Of a DNA stretch of 64,000 bases, positions 7,492 to 14,139 are shown in pieces. The position numbers and the translations under genes were made by a program. How positions within the stretch are numbered: position 1 is the stretch's first letter; the number at the start of each line of letters is the position of its first letter. The notes below the pieces were generated by a model that did not search any database, had not been told where the DNA came from, and saw only the letters and a list, made by a program, of their open reading frames with translations. The stretch covers positions 1-64,000 of the IMG/VR virus record IMGVR_UViG_3300036828_000389; one strand, 5' to 3'. This stretch comes from a virus.

Positions 7492-7492
7492 T
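7465..7492 (+). promoter_or_regulatory. Leaderless-type promoter (TTGCAA-N16-TATGAT) for the 7499 gene
   Basis: TTGCAA (7465-7470) within CTGGAAATGACTTGCAA is followed after 16 bases by TATGAT (7487-7492), then six bases and the ATG. Apart from the spacer it is nearly identical to the 6286 promoter. It lies entirely within the 3' end of the preceding gene. Confidence 0.75.
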
Positions 7493-7498
7493 GGGGGT

Positions 7499-8497
7499 AT
7501 GGACTTGAGCAAGGAGATCGAGATGACGCCCGAGCAGGAGTACGAACTGGTGTACCAGGGCATCGTGGCCGTGGCCGCCCACTGTGACGGGGCCCAGAGC
7601 CTCGACTACATGGGCTTCGATGGCCAGGACACGCACTACGGGCGCCGGGTGGCCGCGGCCACCTTCGATGCCTGGACCCCTGACGTTCGCCAGGAGTGCG
7701 CCCGCATCGCCAACAAGTATCAAAAGCAGATCCTGCGCTGGACCGGCATCGACGTGACCACTCTCCAGGTGGTCAGGGATGCCCTGGGCAAAGACACCAA
7801 CCGCGCCGCCCGCGACATGGCTCGCACCTACGAGCGCCGGGCCCAGGGCGCCTCCGAGATGTCCAAGCGTCGCGTCCAGGTCGAGAACGGCAAGCTGACC
7901 GTGTCCTGGGCCAGCCGGGGCCCGGGGAGCAAGGGTGATCCTGATTTCTTCGCCCTGGTGGATCTGGTCAAGAAGCTGCCGGGCCGGTTCTGGAATGGCC
8001 ACAGCAACGAGGTCAGTGTCTCAGCTGAGCTTGAGGTCTTCATCAACGAGTGGGACTTCACCGTGAGCCCGGAGGCTGAGGCCATCCTGAGCCAGCCCGT
8101 GGCGCCTCACTTCGACGTGGATGTCCACCCGAACGGTGAGCAGATCGTGATCGACACTCAGCTGACCGCATACGAGCCCGGCCTGAGCATGGTCAAGGCT
8201 CTGCCTGGTCGAGCCTTCAATCCGGCCAACCGCACCAACCACGCGGCCATCAATCCCGCCGTGATCCCCTTCGCCCAGCGTCTGGGGCTCTCCATCAGCC
8301 CTGAGGCTCTCCAGGCGTGTCAGAACGCGGAGGCAGCCCTCCGGGCCACGGAGACTCGCAAGCTGGCTGAGGGTGACATCAAGACCGTTATGGCTCATGT
8401 GAGCCGGGCCGAAGGGCCCCAGGATCTACCGCCAGCATTCATCGAGATGCTCCGTCCGGTGCTGGCCCGCTACGGAGCAGAAGGAGCAATCCAATGA
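7499..8497 (+). CDS. Tandem HARP-like repeat protein (332 aa)
   Basis: Residues 127-197 and 207-275 look like two copies of one domain. Each has a short beta hairpin, a VKxLPGRxxN turn (residues 157-166 and 232-241), then a helix ending in a (D/G)(F/L)(T/S)(V/I)SPEA motif. This pattern resembles the HARP-type DNA-recognition domain found in front of SMARCAL1-like SNF2 helicases. Here it has no helicase attached; the SNF2 motor is two genes downstream (9044). The N-terminal 120 residues are a separate domain of unknown role containing HCDGAQSLDYMGFDG. The function as a DNA-binding partner of that helicase is inference. Confidence 0.65.
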   Translation: MDLSKEIEMTPEQEYELVYQGIVAVAAHCDGAQSLDYMGFDGQDTHYGRRVAAATFDAWTPDVRQECARIANKYQKQILRWTGIDVTTLQVVRDALGKDTNRAARDMARTYERRAQGASEMSKRRVQVENGKLTVSWASRGPGSKGDPDFFALVDLVKKLPGRFWNGHSNEVSVSAELEVFINEWDFTVSPEAEAILSQPVAPHFDVDVHPNGEQIVIDTQLTAYEPGLSMVKALPGRAFNPANRTNHAAINPAVIPFAQRLGLSISPEALQACQNAEAALRATETRKLAEGDIKTVMAHVSRAEGPQDLPPAFIEMLRPVLARYGAEGAIQ

Positions 8498-8985
8498 TTG
8501 GGAAGGTGTATTGGCAGCCTGGTGGAGTAACACCACACAACACCATGGCTGATGGCCCCTGTGGCATGTGCTACGCCCGGGGCTTCATCTACGAAGAGGA
8601 CGCCTGGGGCCGCCCCCTGGGCCAGATGCCATGCCCGTACTGCCACGGCACCAGGGACAACTCCTGGGAGAAGGAGCAAGCCTGGCAGGAGCAGCAGAAG
8701 CGGGACAAGAACAAGGGCATCCGCGTTGGTGTCCTGGTGGGTGCCGTCTGCTTGTCCGTGATGGGCTGGCAGCATGACTGGAATGGCTGGGGTGCCGTGG
8801 TCTGGTTCCTTGGCCTGGTTGTCGCCTACTGCGCCCTCCGCTACCACATGGCCCGGTCGCGCTCCGAACAGCCGCCGGATCCCTTCATGACTGAGAACGA
8901 GGCCAAGAAGGTGCAGCAGGCCCACATGGCCGCCAACCTGGGCGTGCTGCTGTCCATCATCCTGCACCAGCACCGACGCCGGTAG
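8494..8985 (+). CDS. DnaJ-type zinc-motif membrane protein (163 aa)
   Basis: Two CxxCxxxG-like knuckles (CGMCYARG at residues 23-30 and CPYCHG at 47-52) resemble half of a DnaJ cysteine-rich domain. A charged linker follows, then two hydrophobic stretches near residues 77-94 and 100-117 that are probably membrane helices. It overlaps the previous stop in ATGA and has AAGGAG upstream. The gene sits between the HARP-like protein and the SNF2 helicase; its role is unknown. Confidence 0.6.
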   Translation: MIGKVYWQPGGVTPHNTMADGPCGMCYARGFIYEEDAWGRPLGQMPCPYCHGTRDNSWEKEQAWQEQQKRDKNKGIRVGVLVGAVCLSVMGWQHDWNGWGAVVWFLGLVVAYCALRYHMARSRSEQPPDPFMTENEAKKVQQAHMAANLGVLLSIILHQHRRR

Positions 8986-9007
8986 ACAAGGCTCGTCTGG
9001 AAATGAC

Positions 9008-9036
9008 TTGCATGTCTACACCCATGGGGGTACTGT
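9008..9036 (+). promoter_or_regulatory. Leaderless-type promoter (TTGCAT-N17-TACTGT) for the SNF2 gene
   Basis: GGAAATGACTTGCAT contains the -35 (9008-9013). TACTGT (9031-9036) follows after 17 bases and the ATG at 9044 comes seven bases later. A near-palindrome TACACCCATGGGGGTA (9017-9032) fills the spacer and touches the -10, where a repressor could act. Confidence 0.65.
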
Positions 9037-9043
9037 GATGGTG

Positions 9044-10516
9044 ATGACTTACACCGTGAACTTCGACAGCTGGCTTCCCGACAAGGTGAGCCTGTACGAC
9101 TACCAGACCGCAGGCGTGGCCTACGCCCTGTACGCCACCGCTGGTGGCAAGGGCGCCTGGATCGCGGATGAGCAGGGGCTGGGCAAGACCATGCAGGCCA
9201 TCGTGGCCGCCAAGGTGCGGGGCTGCAAGAAGATCGGCATCTTCGTCAAGGCCAGCCTGAAGGCTGTGTGGGTCCGTGAGCTTGAGCGCTGTGCCCCTGA
9301 GTGGAACGTCCAGGTGCTGACCGGCAAGCGGCCCTACGAGGCCACCGCTGAGGTCTGCATCATCCAGTTTGACCTGCTGCATACCTGGGCCGACGCCCTC
9401 GTTGCGGAGCAGTTCGATTGCCTCATCATCGATGAGAGCCACTACGTCAAGGACACCAAGGCGCAGCGGACGCGGGCCGCTCTCAAGGTGGCCGCGGATG
9501 TCCGCAGCCGCCGGGGCATGCTCCTGCTGCTCACCGGCACCCCGCTGCTCAATCGTCCAGTGGAACTGGTGCCCCAGCTGATGATGATGGGCCGCCTCCA
9601 GGACGTGTCCCCCCCGCCCCGCTACGGCACCTCCGAGCGCGACTGGGAGTACGCCTTCAAGAACACCTACTGCTTCAGTGAGCAGAACAGCTACGGGACC
9701 AAGTACAACGGGGCCCGCTGGACCGACCTGCTGAACACCCGCATGCGGAACAGCTGCTTCGTCCGCCGTCTGCGCCGCGACGTGCTGGACATGGCTGACG
9801 CTCACCGCGTCGCCACCCCGCTGAGCCTCAACGGCGCCCTGGACCGCTACTGGGATCTGGAGAAGCACTTCGTGTCCAAGAAGCCGGAGAGCTACTGGCT
9901 GGAGCTTCTGGGCGCCCTCCGCAAGGAGGTGGGCCGGGCCAAGGTGGCCGGTGCGGTCGACTGGGTCAAGGACTTCCTGGAGGAGACCGAAGAGGATGGC
10001 AAGAAGGTGGTGGTCTGGACGTGGCATGTCGCCGTAGGTGACAGCATCGCCAAGGCTTTCCCGGGCTGCGCCAACATGCGGGAGTTCCGCTCCGGCAGCC
10101 CTGAGTTCATGGCTGAGATGGACCGGTTCAACACCGACCCTGAGTGCCGGGTGATCGTCTGCTCGCTCAATGCTCACCGCGAGGGCCTGACCCTCGTCGG
10201 CAACGGTCACAACGTCACCGACACGCTGTTCTGTGAGCAGCCCTGGCACCCTGGTGCTGTGTCCCAGGCAGAGGATCGGATCAGCCGCATCGGCCAGCTG
10301 GCCCAGGAGCGCTTCACCACCACGCTGCAAGTCCCCGGCACCGTGGATGAGTGGCTGGCCAACCTCATCGCTGAGAAGTGGGAGACCTTCAAGGGCGCCA
10401 TCGATGGCACCGTGGTCGAGGCCCAGTCCGACAACATGCAGGCCATCGTGGCTGCCCAGCTGAGGGACTCTGTGCTGGCCAAGGTGGGCCCCAACCCCGA
10501 GATCGGCCGAGTGTGA
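9044..10516 (+). CDS. SNF2-family (SMARCAL1-like) DEAD/DEAH helicase (490 aa)
   Basis: Helicase motifs are clear: the Q-type entry YDYQTAGVAY (17-26), Walker A DEQGLGKT (42-49), Walker B DESH (130-133), motif III LTGTPLLNR, and in the C-terminal lobe a Q-x-EDRISRIGQ-type motif VI. The SNF2 order and the RISRIGQ box place it in the SNF2/SMARCAL1 group, which remodels or anneals DNA using ATP. The protein begins almost at the first helicase motif and lacks an N-terminal HARP domain; HARP-like repeats are encoded separately at 7499. The start at 9044 is chosen from the leaderless promoter; ATG 9038 is in frame too. Confidence 0.85.
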   Translation: MTYTVNFDSWLPDKVSLYDYQTAGVAYALYATAGGKGAWIADEQGLGKTMQAIVAAKVRGCKKIGIFVKASLKAVWVRELERCAPEWNVQVLTGKRPYEATAEVCIIQFDLLHTWADALVAEQFDCLIIDESHYVKDTKAQRTRAALKVAADVRSRRGMLLLLTGTPLLNRPVELVPQLMMMGRLQDVSPPPRYGTSERDWEYAFKNTYCFSEQNSYGTKYNGARWTDLLNTRMRNSCFVRRLRRDVLDMADAHRVATPLSLNGALDRYWDLEKHFVSKKPESYWLELLGALRKEVGRAKVAGAVDWVKDFLEETEEDGKKVVVWTWHVAVGDSIAKAFPGCANMREFRSGSPEFMAEMDRFNTDPECRVIVCSLNAHREGLTLVGNGHNVTDTLFCEQPWHPGAVSQAEDRISRIGQLAQERFTTTLQVPGTVDEWLANLIAEKWETFKGAIDGTVVEAQSDNMQAIVAAQLRDSVLAKVGPNPEIGRV

Positions 10517-10776
10517 GCCCCATACCCCCAGCAGCCCCCCAGGAGCCCCTCAGGGGGCTTCTGGCGCGTCTGGAGCCCATCCTGGTCAGCTTCTCTGTCC
10601 TGCTCACGCCACGCCGGGGCTCGCCGGGCCCAGGGCTGGTGGACCGTGACCATGTGGAGGTGCGCCCCACCTACGCCTCCCAGATTCCCAGGATCATGCG
10701 CCTGCTGGAGCAGGAGGGCTGGCAGACCTACGACCAGGGCTGGTGCGTGACCACCTGGCCCCAGACACAGTTCTGA
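10513..10776 (+). CDS. Hypothetical protein (up to 87 aa), start uncertain
   Basis: The C-terminal half (VEVRPTYASQIPRIMRLLEQ and on) reads like genuine protein, but the first 20 codons lie across a strong hairpin at 10539-10564. A GTG in a GTGA overlap with the SNF2 stop gives the 87-residue form; a GTG at 10639 would avoid the hairpin and give 45 residues. Function unknown. Confidence 0.4.
   Translation: MSPIPPAAPQEPLRGLLARLEPILVSFSVLLTPRRGSPGPGLVDRDHVEVRPTYASQIPRIMRLLEQEGWQTYDQGWCVTTWPQTQF
10539..10564 (+). terminator. GC-rich hairpin after the SNF2 gene
   Basis: CCAGGAGCCCC pairs with GGGGCTTCTGG across a TCAG loop, 11 pairs with one wobble, 22 bases after the SNF2 stop. There is no U-tract. 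Similar GGAGCCCC hairpins follow the genes ending at 11788, 12892 and 14801. Confidence 0.55.
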
Positions 10777-10788
10777 TCCAGATATGAC

Positions 10789-10816
10789 TTGTGCAACCAT
10801 CCCATGGGGGTATAGC
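10789..10816 (+). promoter_or_regulatory. Leaderless-type promoter (TTGTGC-N16-TATAGC) for the 10826 gene
   Basis: The box AGATATGACTTGTGC gives the -35 at 10789-10794, and TATAGC (10811-10816) follows after 16 bases. The spacer ends in the partial palindrome ATCCCATGGGGGTAT. ATG codons occur 0 and 9 bases after the -10; the second begins the same MTSIP peptide as the gene at 11942. Confidence 0.65.
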
Positions 10817-10825
10817 ATGCCTGAC

Positions 10826-11788
10826 ATGACATCGATTCCCGAGACCTTCACGGTCAAGCTGACACCCAACCAGGCGTACCTCCTGGACGACATGCGCGTG
10901 GCTGGCTCCGACAGCTACCACGAAGCCCTGGACGCCGGGGCCCGGGTCGAGGGGCTCAAGCTGATCATCCCGGTCGCGGCCGTCGAGCCCCTGGGCACTG
11001 CCATTGGCATCCGGGCCGACATTGCCGACGAGGGCAACTACGACATCGGGGAGCGGTCCAGCTGGCTGGGCCTGGCCAAGAAGGTAGCCAAGGCCACCGG
11101 CAATCGCCGGGCTCTGCCCCTCCAGCCTGCTGATGTCATGCCCGCCTCCCAGCCTGCTGAGTGGGACGACAACGAGCAGCCGCCCCCTGGCTACGGCCCC
11201 TCAGTCGTCCTGCATCGCCTGGCCGATGAGCCTGAGGCCCAGGACGAGCGTGAGTTCGAGATCACCCACGGCATGTGGACCGCCAGCCAGATGCAGGCTG
11301 AGCCGGAAGTCGTCGCTCAGGCCCAGGCCCATCGCATGATGGATCGCCTGGATGTCGAGGAGGACGACGCCATCCGCGGTGACCTGATCACCGACCTCCA
11401 GGACATGGCCGACGCCCACCCTGAACTCAAGGACGAGATCCGGGCCTACGGCATCCCGGTCGAGTCCGCTCCTGAGCCCACTCAGCCCAGGCCAGCCCAC
11501 TTCCGGGCCCCGGCCAAGGCATTCGACGCCCAGGGTCGCCACACGGGCCCAGGGGAGTGGCTGAACCTCATCCACGCTGTGAACCGGGCCGCCAAGGAGG
11601 CCAACCTGCCCATGCTGTTCGGCACCCCTGACTCCACGGGTGACTGGTGGGCCGGTGGCTACGTCGAGGAGTACTTCGACGCCCGTGTCCTGCACCGCAC
11701 CGATGAGACCGTGTCCATCATCAGCAAGACCGACCGCGGCGCCCACTTCATGCGGCTCGTCGCCCAGGCCAATGGCTGGGAGGTCTGA
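10826..11788 (+). CDS. Hypothetical protein (320 aa)
   Basis: Unrecognised. Residues 8-90 appear to be a folded alpha/beta domain, the middle (residues 100-180) is rich in Pro, Gln, Glu and Asp and is probably flexible, and residues 225-320 form a second domain (GEWLNLIHAVNRAAKEANLP, FMRLVAQANGWEV). It starts MTSIP like the downstream PAPS-reductase-like gene, and the first bases and promoters of both genes are alike. A 10-11 bp hairpin follows its stop. Confidence 0.65.
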   Translation: MTSIPETFTVKLTPNQAYLLDDMRVAGSDSYHEALDAGARVEGLKLIIPVAAVEPLGTAIGIRADIADEGNYDIGERSSWLGLAKKVAKATGNRRALPLQPADVMPASQPAEWDDNEQPPPGYGPSVVLHRLADEPEAQDEREFEITHGMWTASQMQAEPEVVAQAQAHRMMDRLDVEEDDAIRGDLITDLQDMADAHPELKDEIRAYGIPVESAPEPTQPRPAHFRAPAKAFDAQGRHTGPGEWLNLIHAVNRAAKEANLPMLFGTPDSTGDWWAGGYVEEYFDARVLHRTDETVSIISKTDRGAHFMRLVAQANGWEV

Positions 11789-11824
11789 TGACCACATGAC
11801 CCCACCAGCACCCCACAGCTGACC

Positions 11825-11850
11825 ACAGGAGCCCCTCCGGGGGCTCCTGT
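11825..11850 (+). terminator. Perfect 11-bp GC hairpin after the 11788 stop
   Basis: ACAGGAGCCCC and GGGGCTCCTGT pair perfectly across a TCCG loop. It lies 37 bases after the stop and is followed by TTGCATG rather than a U-run. It probably separates this gene from the next, which has its own promoter. Confidence 0.6.
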
Positions 11851-11906
11851 TGCATGTCCGGGCCCGGGTCACACTGGGAGGCACACAGGTCTCGTCCAGA
11901 GATGGC

Positions 11907-11935
11907 TTGCATAGCAGTCAGCCTGGGGGTACGGT
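11907..11935 (+). promoter_or_regulatory. Leaderless-type promoter (TTGCAT-N17-TACGGT) for the 11942 gene
   Basis: AGAGATGGCTTGCAT holds the -35 (11907-11912). TACGGT (11930-11935) follows after 17 bases, then GGGGGT and the ATG at 11942. The arrangement matches the 6286 and 7465 promoters. Confidence 0.7.
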
Positions 11936-11941
11936 GGGGGT

Positions 11942-12892
11942 ATGACATCGATACCGGCTCCCAACGCCGACGCCATGGCCGCCCTGCCCAATGCTGACTG
12001 GATCGTGGTCAACACCAGTGCTGGCAAGGACTCGTCCGTGACCCTGGACTACACCCTGGAACTGGCCGACAGCCTGGGCATCGACCACAGCCACATCGTG
12101 GCCGTCCACTGTGACCTGGGCCGGGTGGAGTGGGAGGGCACGCCGGAGTTGGCCGAGCGCCAGGTGGACCGCTACGCCGACATCCGCTTCTTCAAGGTGG
12201 CTCGCGACGGCACGGTCCGCAAGGATGGCAAGGTGCTGGGTGACCTGGTCGACCAGGTCTGGGAGCGCCATGAGGCCAACCAGGAGAAGGCCAAGACCGA
12301 CCCCCGCTACGCCAACCGCTCGCCCTGGCCCACGACCGCCAACCGCTGGTGTACCAGTGACCAGAAGGAGAGCCAGGTCACCAAGCTGATCACCCAGCTG
12401 GTGGACGACATCCTGGTGGGTGGCACCCGGAAGGACCGCAAGGACGCCTGGGTCCGCGAGGCCGACGGCACCTACACCCAACGCCCCATCCGCATCATCA
12501 ACGTGATGGGCATGCGGGCTGAGGAGTCCGAGAAGAGGAGCCAGATGCCCGAGTGGAGCCTGGACGAGTCCGCCAGCAACGGCAAGCGCACCATCTGGAA
12601 CTGGCTGGCCATCAAGGACTGGTCTGAGGAGCAGGTCTGGGACCGCATCCATGCCCAGGGCATTGAGTACCACTGGGCCTACGACAAGGGCATGGAGCGG
12701 CTCAGCTGCTGCTTCTGCGTCCTGGCCAGCCCCAAGAACTGGGCCATCGCCCTCCCTCACAACCGCCAGCTGGCTGAGTCCTACGCCGAGATGGAGCGCC
12801 GCACCGGCCATGCCATGGTGGAGCGGGCCAACGGCACCAAGGTCAGCATCCAGGACATCATCGACGCCGCTGATCGAGCAGCTGCCGCCTGA
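11942..12892 (+). CDS. PAPS-reductase-like (N-type ATP pyrophosphatase) protein (316 aa)
   Basis: Residues 24-33 carry the PP-loop NTSAGKDSSV that binds ATP in N-type pyrophosphatases. Later blocks typical of the PAPS reductase/DndC-like superfamily are RWCTSDQKE, NVMGMRAEES.KRS, WLAIKDWSEEQVW and RLSCCFCVLAS. The family activates or reduces sulfur compounds; phage members are suspected of modifying nucleic acid or sulfur metabolism. No DndB, D or E partner is visible nearby, so phosphorothioation is not supported. It has its own promoter and a terminator-like hairpin. Confidence 0.8.
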   Translation: MTSIPAPNADAMAALPNADWIVVNTSAGKDSSVTLDYTLELADSLGIDHSHIVAVHCDLGRVEWEGTPELAERQVDRYADIRFFKVARDGTVRKDGKVLGDLVDQVWERHEANQEKAKTDPRYANRSPWPTTANRWCTSDQKESQVTKLITQLVDDILVGGTRKDRKDAWVREADGTYTQRPIRIINVMGMRAEESEKRSQMPEWSLDESASNGKRTIWNWLAIKDWSEEQVWDRIHAQGIEYHWAYDKGMERLSCCFCVLASPKNWAIALPHNRQLAESYAEMERRTGHAMVERANGTKVSIQDIIDAADRAAAA

Positions 12893-12915
12893 GCCCTCCA
12901 GCCAGCTGTACCCCC

Positions 12916-12940
12916 GGAGCCCCCCACCACGGGGGGCTCT
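12916..12940 (+). terminator. GC hairpin after the PAPS-reductase-like gene
   Basis: GGAGCCCCCC (12916-12925) pairs with GGGGGGCTCT (12931-12940) over a five-base loop, 23 bases after the stop. No U-tract follows. It belongs to the same hairpin series as those at 10539, 11825 and 14806. Confidence 0.55.
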
Positions 12941-12954
12941 GTCGCGTCCAGGGC

Positions 12955-13086
12955 TCACCGGTCCACCAGCCAGCCCAGGAGAGGCCAGCCGCCCCGCCAG
13001 TCGCCATGAGCCCGGCAGAACCAGCCTGGCTCCGTGAAGCAGTGCCAGACCGCCACCAGCTGGCCACAGTCCCGACACCGGAGCAT
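12955..13086 (-). CDS. Tiny zinc-ribbon-like protein on the minus strand (43 aa)
   Basis: The frame encodes MLRCRDCGQLVAVWHC, then FCRAHGDW, ending LLGWLVDR: two CxxC/CxxH-like knuckles in 43 residues, like the small metal proteins of the 2-5 kb cluster. The ATG follows TAGCTT by six bases (GGGGGC), the leaderless geometry seen elsewhere, although no TTGCA -35 is evident. It is isolated on the minus strand within a plus-strand region, so it remains tentative. Confidence 0.4.
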   Translation of the reverse strand: MLRCRDCGQLVAVWHCFTEPGWFCRAHGDWRGGWPLLGWLVDR

Positions 13087-13164
13087 GCCCCCAAGCTACC
13101 CCCAGAGAGCCCGAATCGCTCCCAAGGCTCCAGGAGGCCATAGCCGGGCCGGAATGGGTGCATG

Positions 13165-13180
13165 TACCCCTATGGGGGTA
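13165..13180. promoter_or_regulatory. Palindrome TACCCC-TATG-GGGGTA (operator-like)
   Basis: A perfect inverted repeat of six bases around TATG. Versions of it overlap the promoters at 9008 and 10789 and occur again at 13773, 13910 and 14898. Here no gene starts immediately downstream, so a free-standing protein binding site is plausible. Confidence 0.5.
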
Positions 13181-13399
13181 TAGACGCTCCTGGAGCCCTA
13201 CAGGCCCCTCTCCTGGCCGCCAGCACCCAACCTGGCCTGGAATCCGGCCCCCAGAGCCCTCCCACACGTCTGAGGGGGTATGGAATGCGCCCATAATCAA
13301 GTGGTCATTTCGCAAAACAGCCTCCAGAGAGCCCAAAAACGGCCTCGCGACCCTCCCCAGGACCGGACAATCGGGCCCGATCCGACGTACAGCCAGGGC

Positions 13400-13597
13400 A
13401 TGTACACCGAAGCCAAGACCCTCATCCCGCACGGCATCGACGCCCAGGAGCTACGCCTCCTCCTCAGACGCGTCCAGCAGCAGGGCATGCCCTACACCAA
13501 CCGGGCCACACGTCGCAGAGCCAGCCAGGCCGCCCGCCAGGCCCGAGCCAAGAAAGCGGCCCAGCACCCCCATGTAGAGAGCTACCCAGTCAGCTGA
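13400..13597 (+). CDS. Small basic protein (65 aa)
   Basis: MYTEAKTLIPHGIDAQELRL is followed by an Arg/Ala/Gln-rich helical tail (RRRASQAARQARAKKAAQ), probably nucleic-acid binding. The frame is open upstream to an ATG at 13280, which follows GGGGGT, but residues encoded there look random. No clear ribosome binding site precedes 13400. Function unknown. Confidence 0.45.
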   Translation: MYTEAKTLIPHGIDAQELRLLLRRVQQQGMPYTNRATRRRASQAARQARAKKAAQHPHVESYPVS

Positions 13598-13772
13598 CCA
13601 GGCCATGCATGCACGCACCCATGCACCCATGCCAGCACCAGGTAGCAACTACCCCAGCACTCCACTCCCTCTCTAGCCTGGCAGCCCCCACGCAGAGTGA
13701 CCACCACTGTGGGTGTACACAGGGTGTATGCATATGCAGGGGTATGCAGGGGGGATACTCCAAACCATAAAC

Positions 13773-13790
13773 TACACCCATGGGGGCATA
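13773..13790. promoter_or_regulatory. Near-palindrome TACACCCATGGGGGCATA (operator-like)
   Basis: It matches the site in the SNF2 promoter (9017-9032) except that the right arm reads GGCATA. It sits in the gene-poor region, away from any start codon. Confidence 0.45.
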
Positions 13791-13909
13791 AACACAGCCA
13801 CCAGGGAGAAACCCTTACGTAGCAAGGGAAACAGGGCTCAGGGAGGGGGATTAGCAAACGAGTTTATGAGTTTATGGGGGTACGCCATACACCTATTCAC
13901 GCCAGTGCA

Positions 13910-13923
13910 TACCCATGGGGGTA
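13910..13923. promoter_or_regulatory. Palindrome TACCC-ATGG-GGGTA (operator-like)
   Basis: A 14-bp perfect inverted repeat, shorter arms than 13165 but the same sequence logic. A further half-like copy, TTATGGGGGTACG, is 38 bases upstream at 13872. Confidence 0.5.
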
Positions 13924-14005
13924 CAACCACCCAGAGTACCCCCACCCTTAACCACGCAGAGTGGCCAGGGGGGTCCAGGACACAGGCTCTCGTAGGAGGA
14001 AGAAG

Positions 14006-14044
14006 GGGTCGTAGTACCTGGGAGAGAGGGTCGTAGTACCTGGG
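14006..14044. repeat. 17-bp direct repeat with 22-bp period
   Basis: GGGTCGTAGTACCTGGG occurs at 14006-14022 and again at 14028-14044. The 22-bp period is about two helical turns, so proteins binding both copies would lie on the same face. It ends the gene-poor region. Confidence 0.65.
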
Positions 14045-14139
14045 GGCGATGGGGTTCTTCTACATAAGTGCTGGTCAGAGCAGGTAAACAGCGCTACAGG
14101 CGTGCTGTGAAGGCTGCCAAGCGGGGGTATGCTCGGGGT

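Larger units (their letters stand above)
13598..14139. other. Gene-poor region with repeats and palindromes
   Basis: About 540 bases without a convincing gene, the longest gap in the window. It is less GC-rich than its surroundings and contains short CATGCA-type repeats (13604-13634), repeated TATGCAGGGG (13730-13757), operator-like palindromes (13773, 13910), a 17-bp direct repeat (14006, 14028) and several TATGGGGGTA-like strings. A 107-codon frame crosses it but its composition is not protein-like. A control or origin region is possible. Confidence 0.5.

Noticed and set aside
8957-10330. 457-codon open frame on the minus strand
   Set aside because: It lies wholly opposite the SNF2 helicase, whose motifs are unmistakable. 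The frame is open only because of GC-rich codon structure, and its sequence is Leu/Gly/His/Val-rich shadow.
11918-13432. 504-codon open frame on the minus strand
   Set aside because: It is antisense to the PAPS-reductase-like gene and continues through the hairpin and gene-poor sequence. Its repeated VGG and LGH strings are typical of reverse-frame shadow.
13713-14036. 107-codon plus-strand frame in the gene-poor region
   Set aside because: It is made of repeat and palindrome sequence, has no ribosome binding site and reads as low-quality protein.
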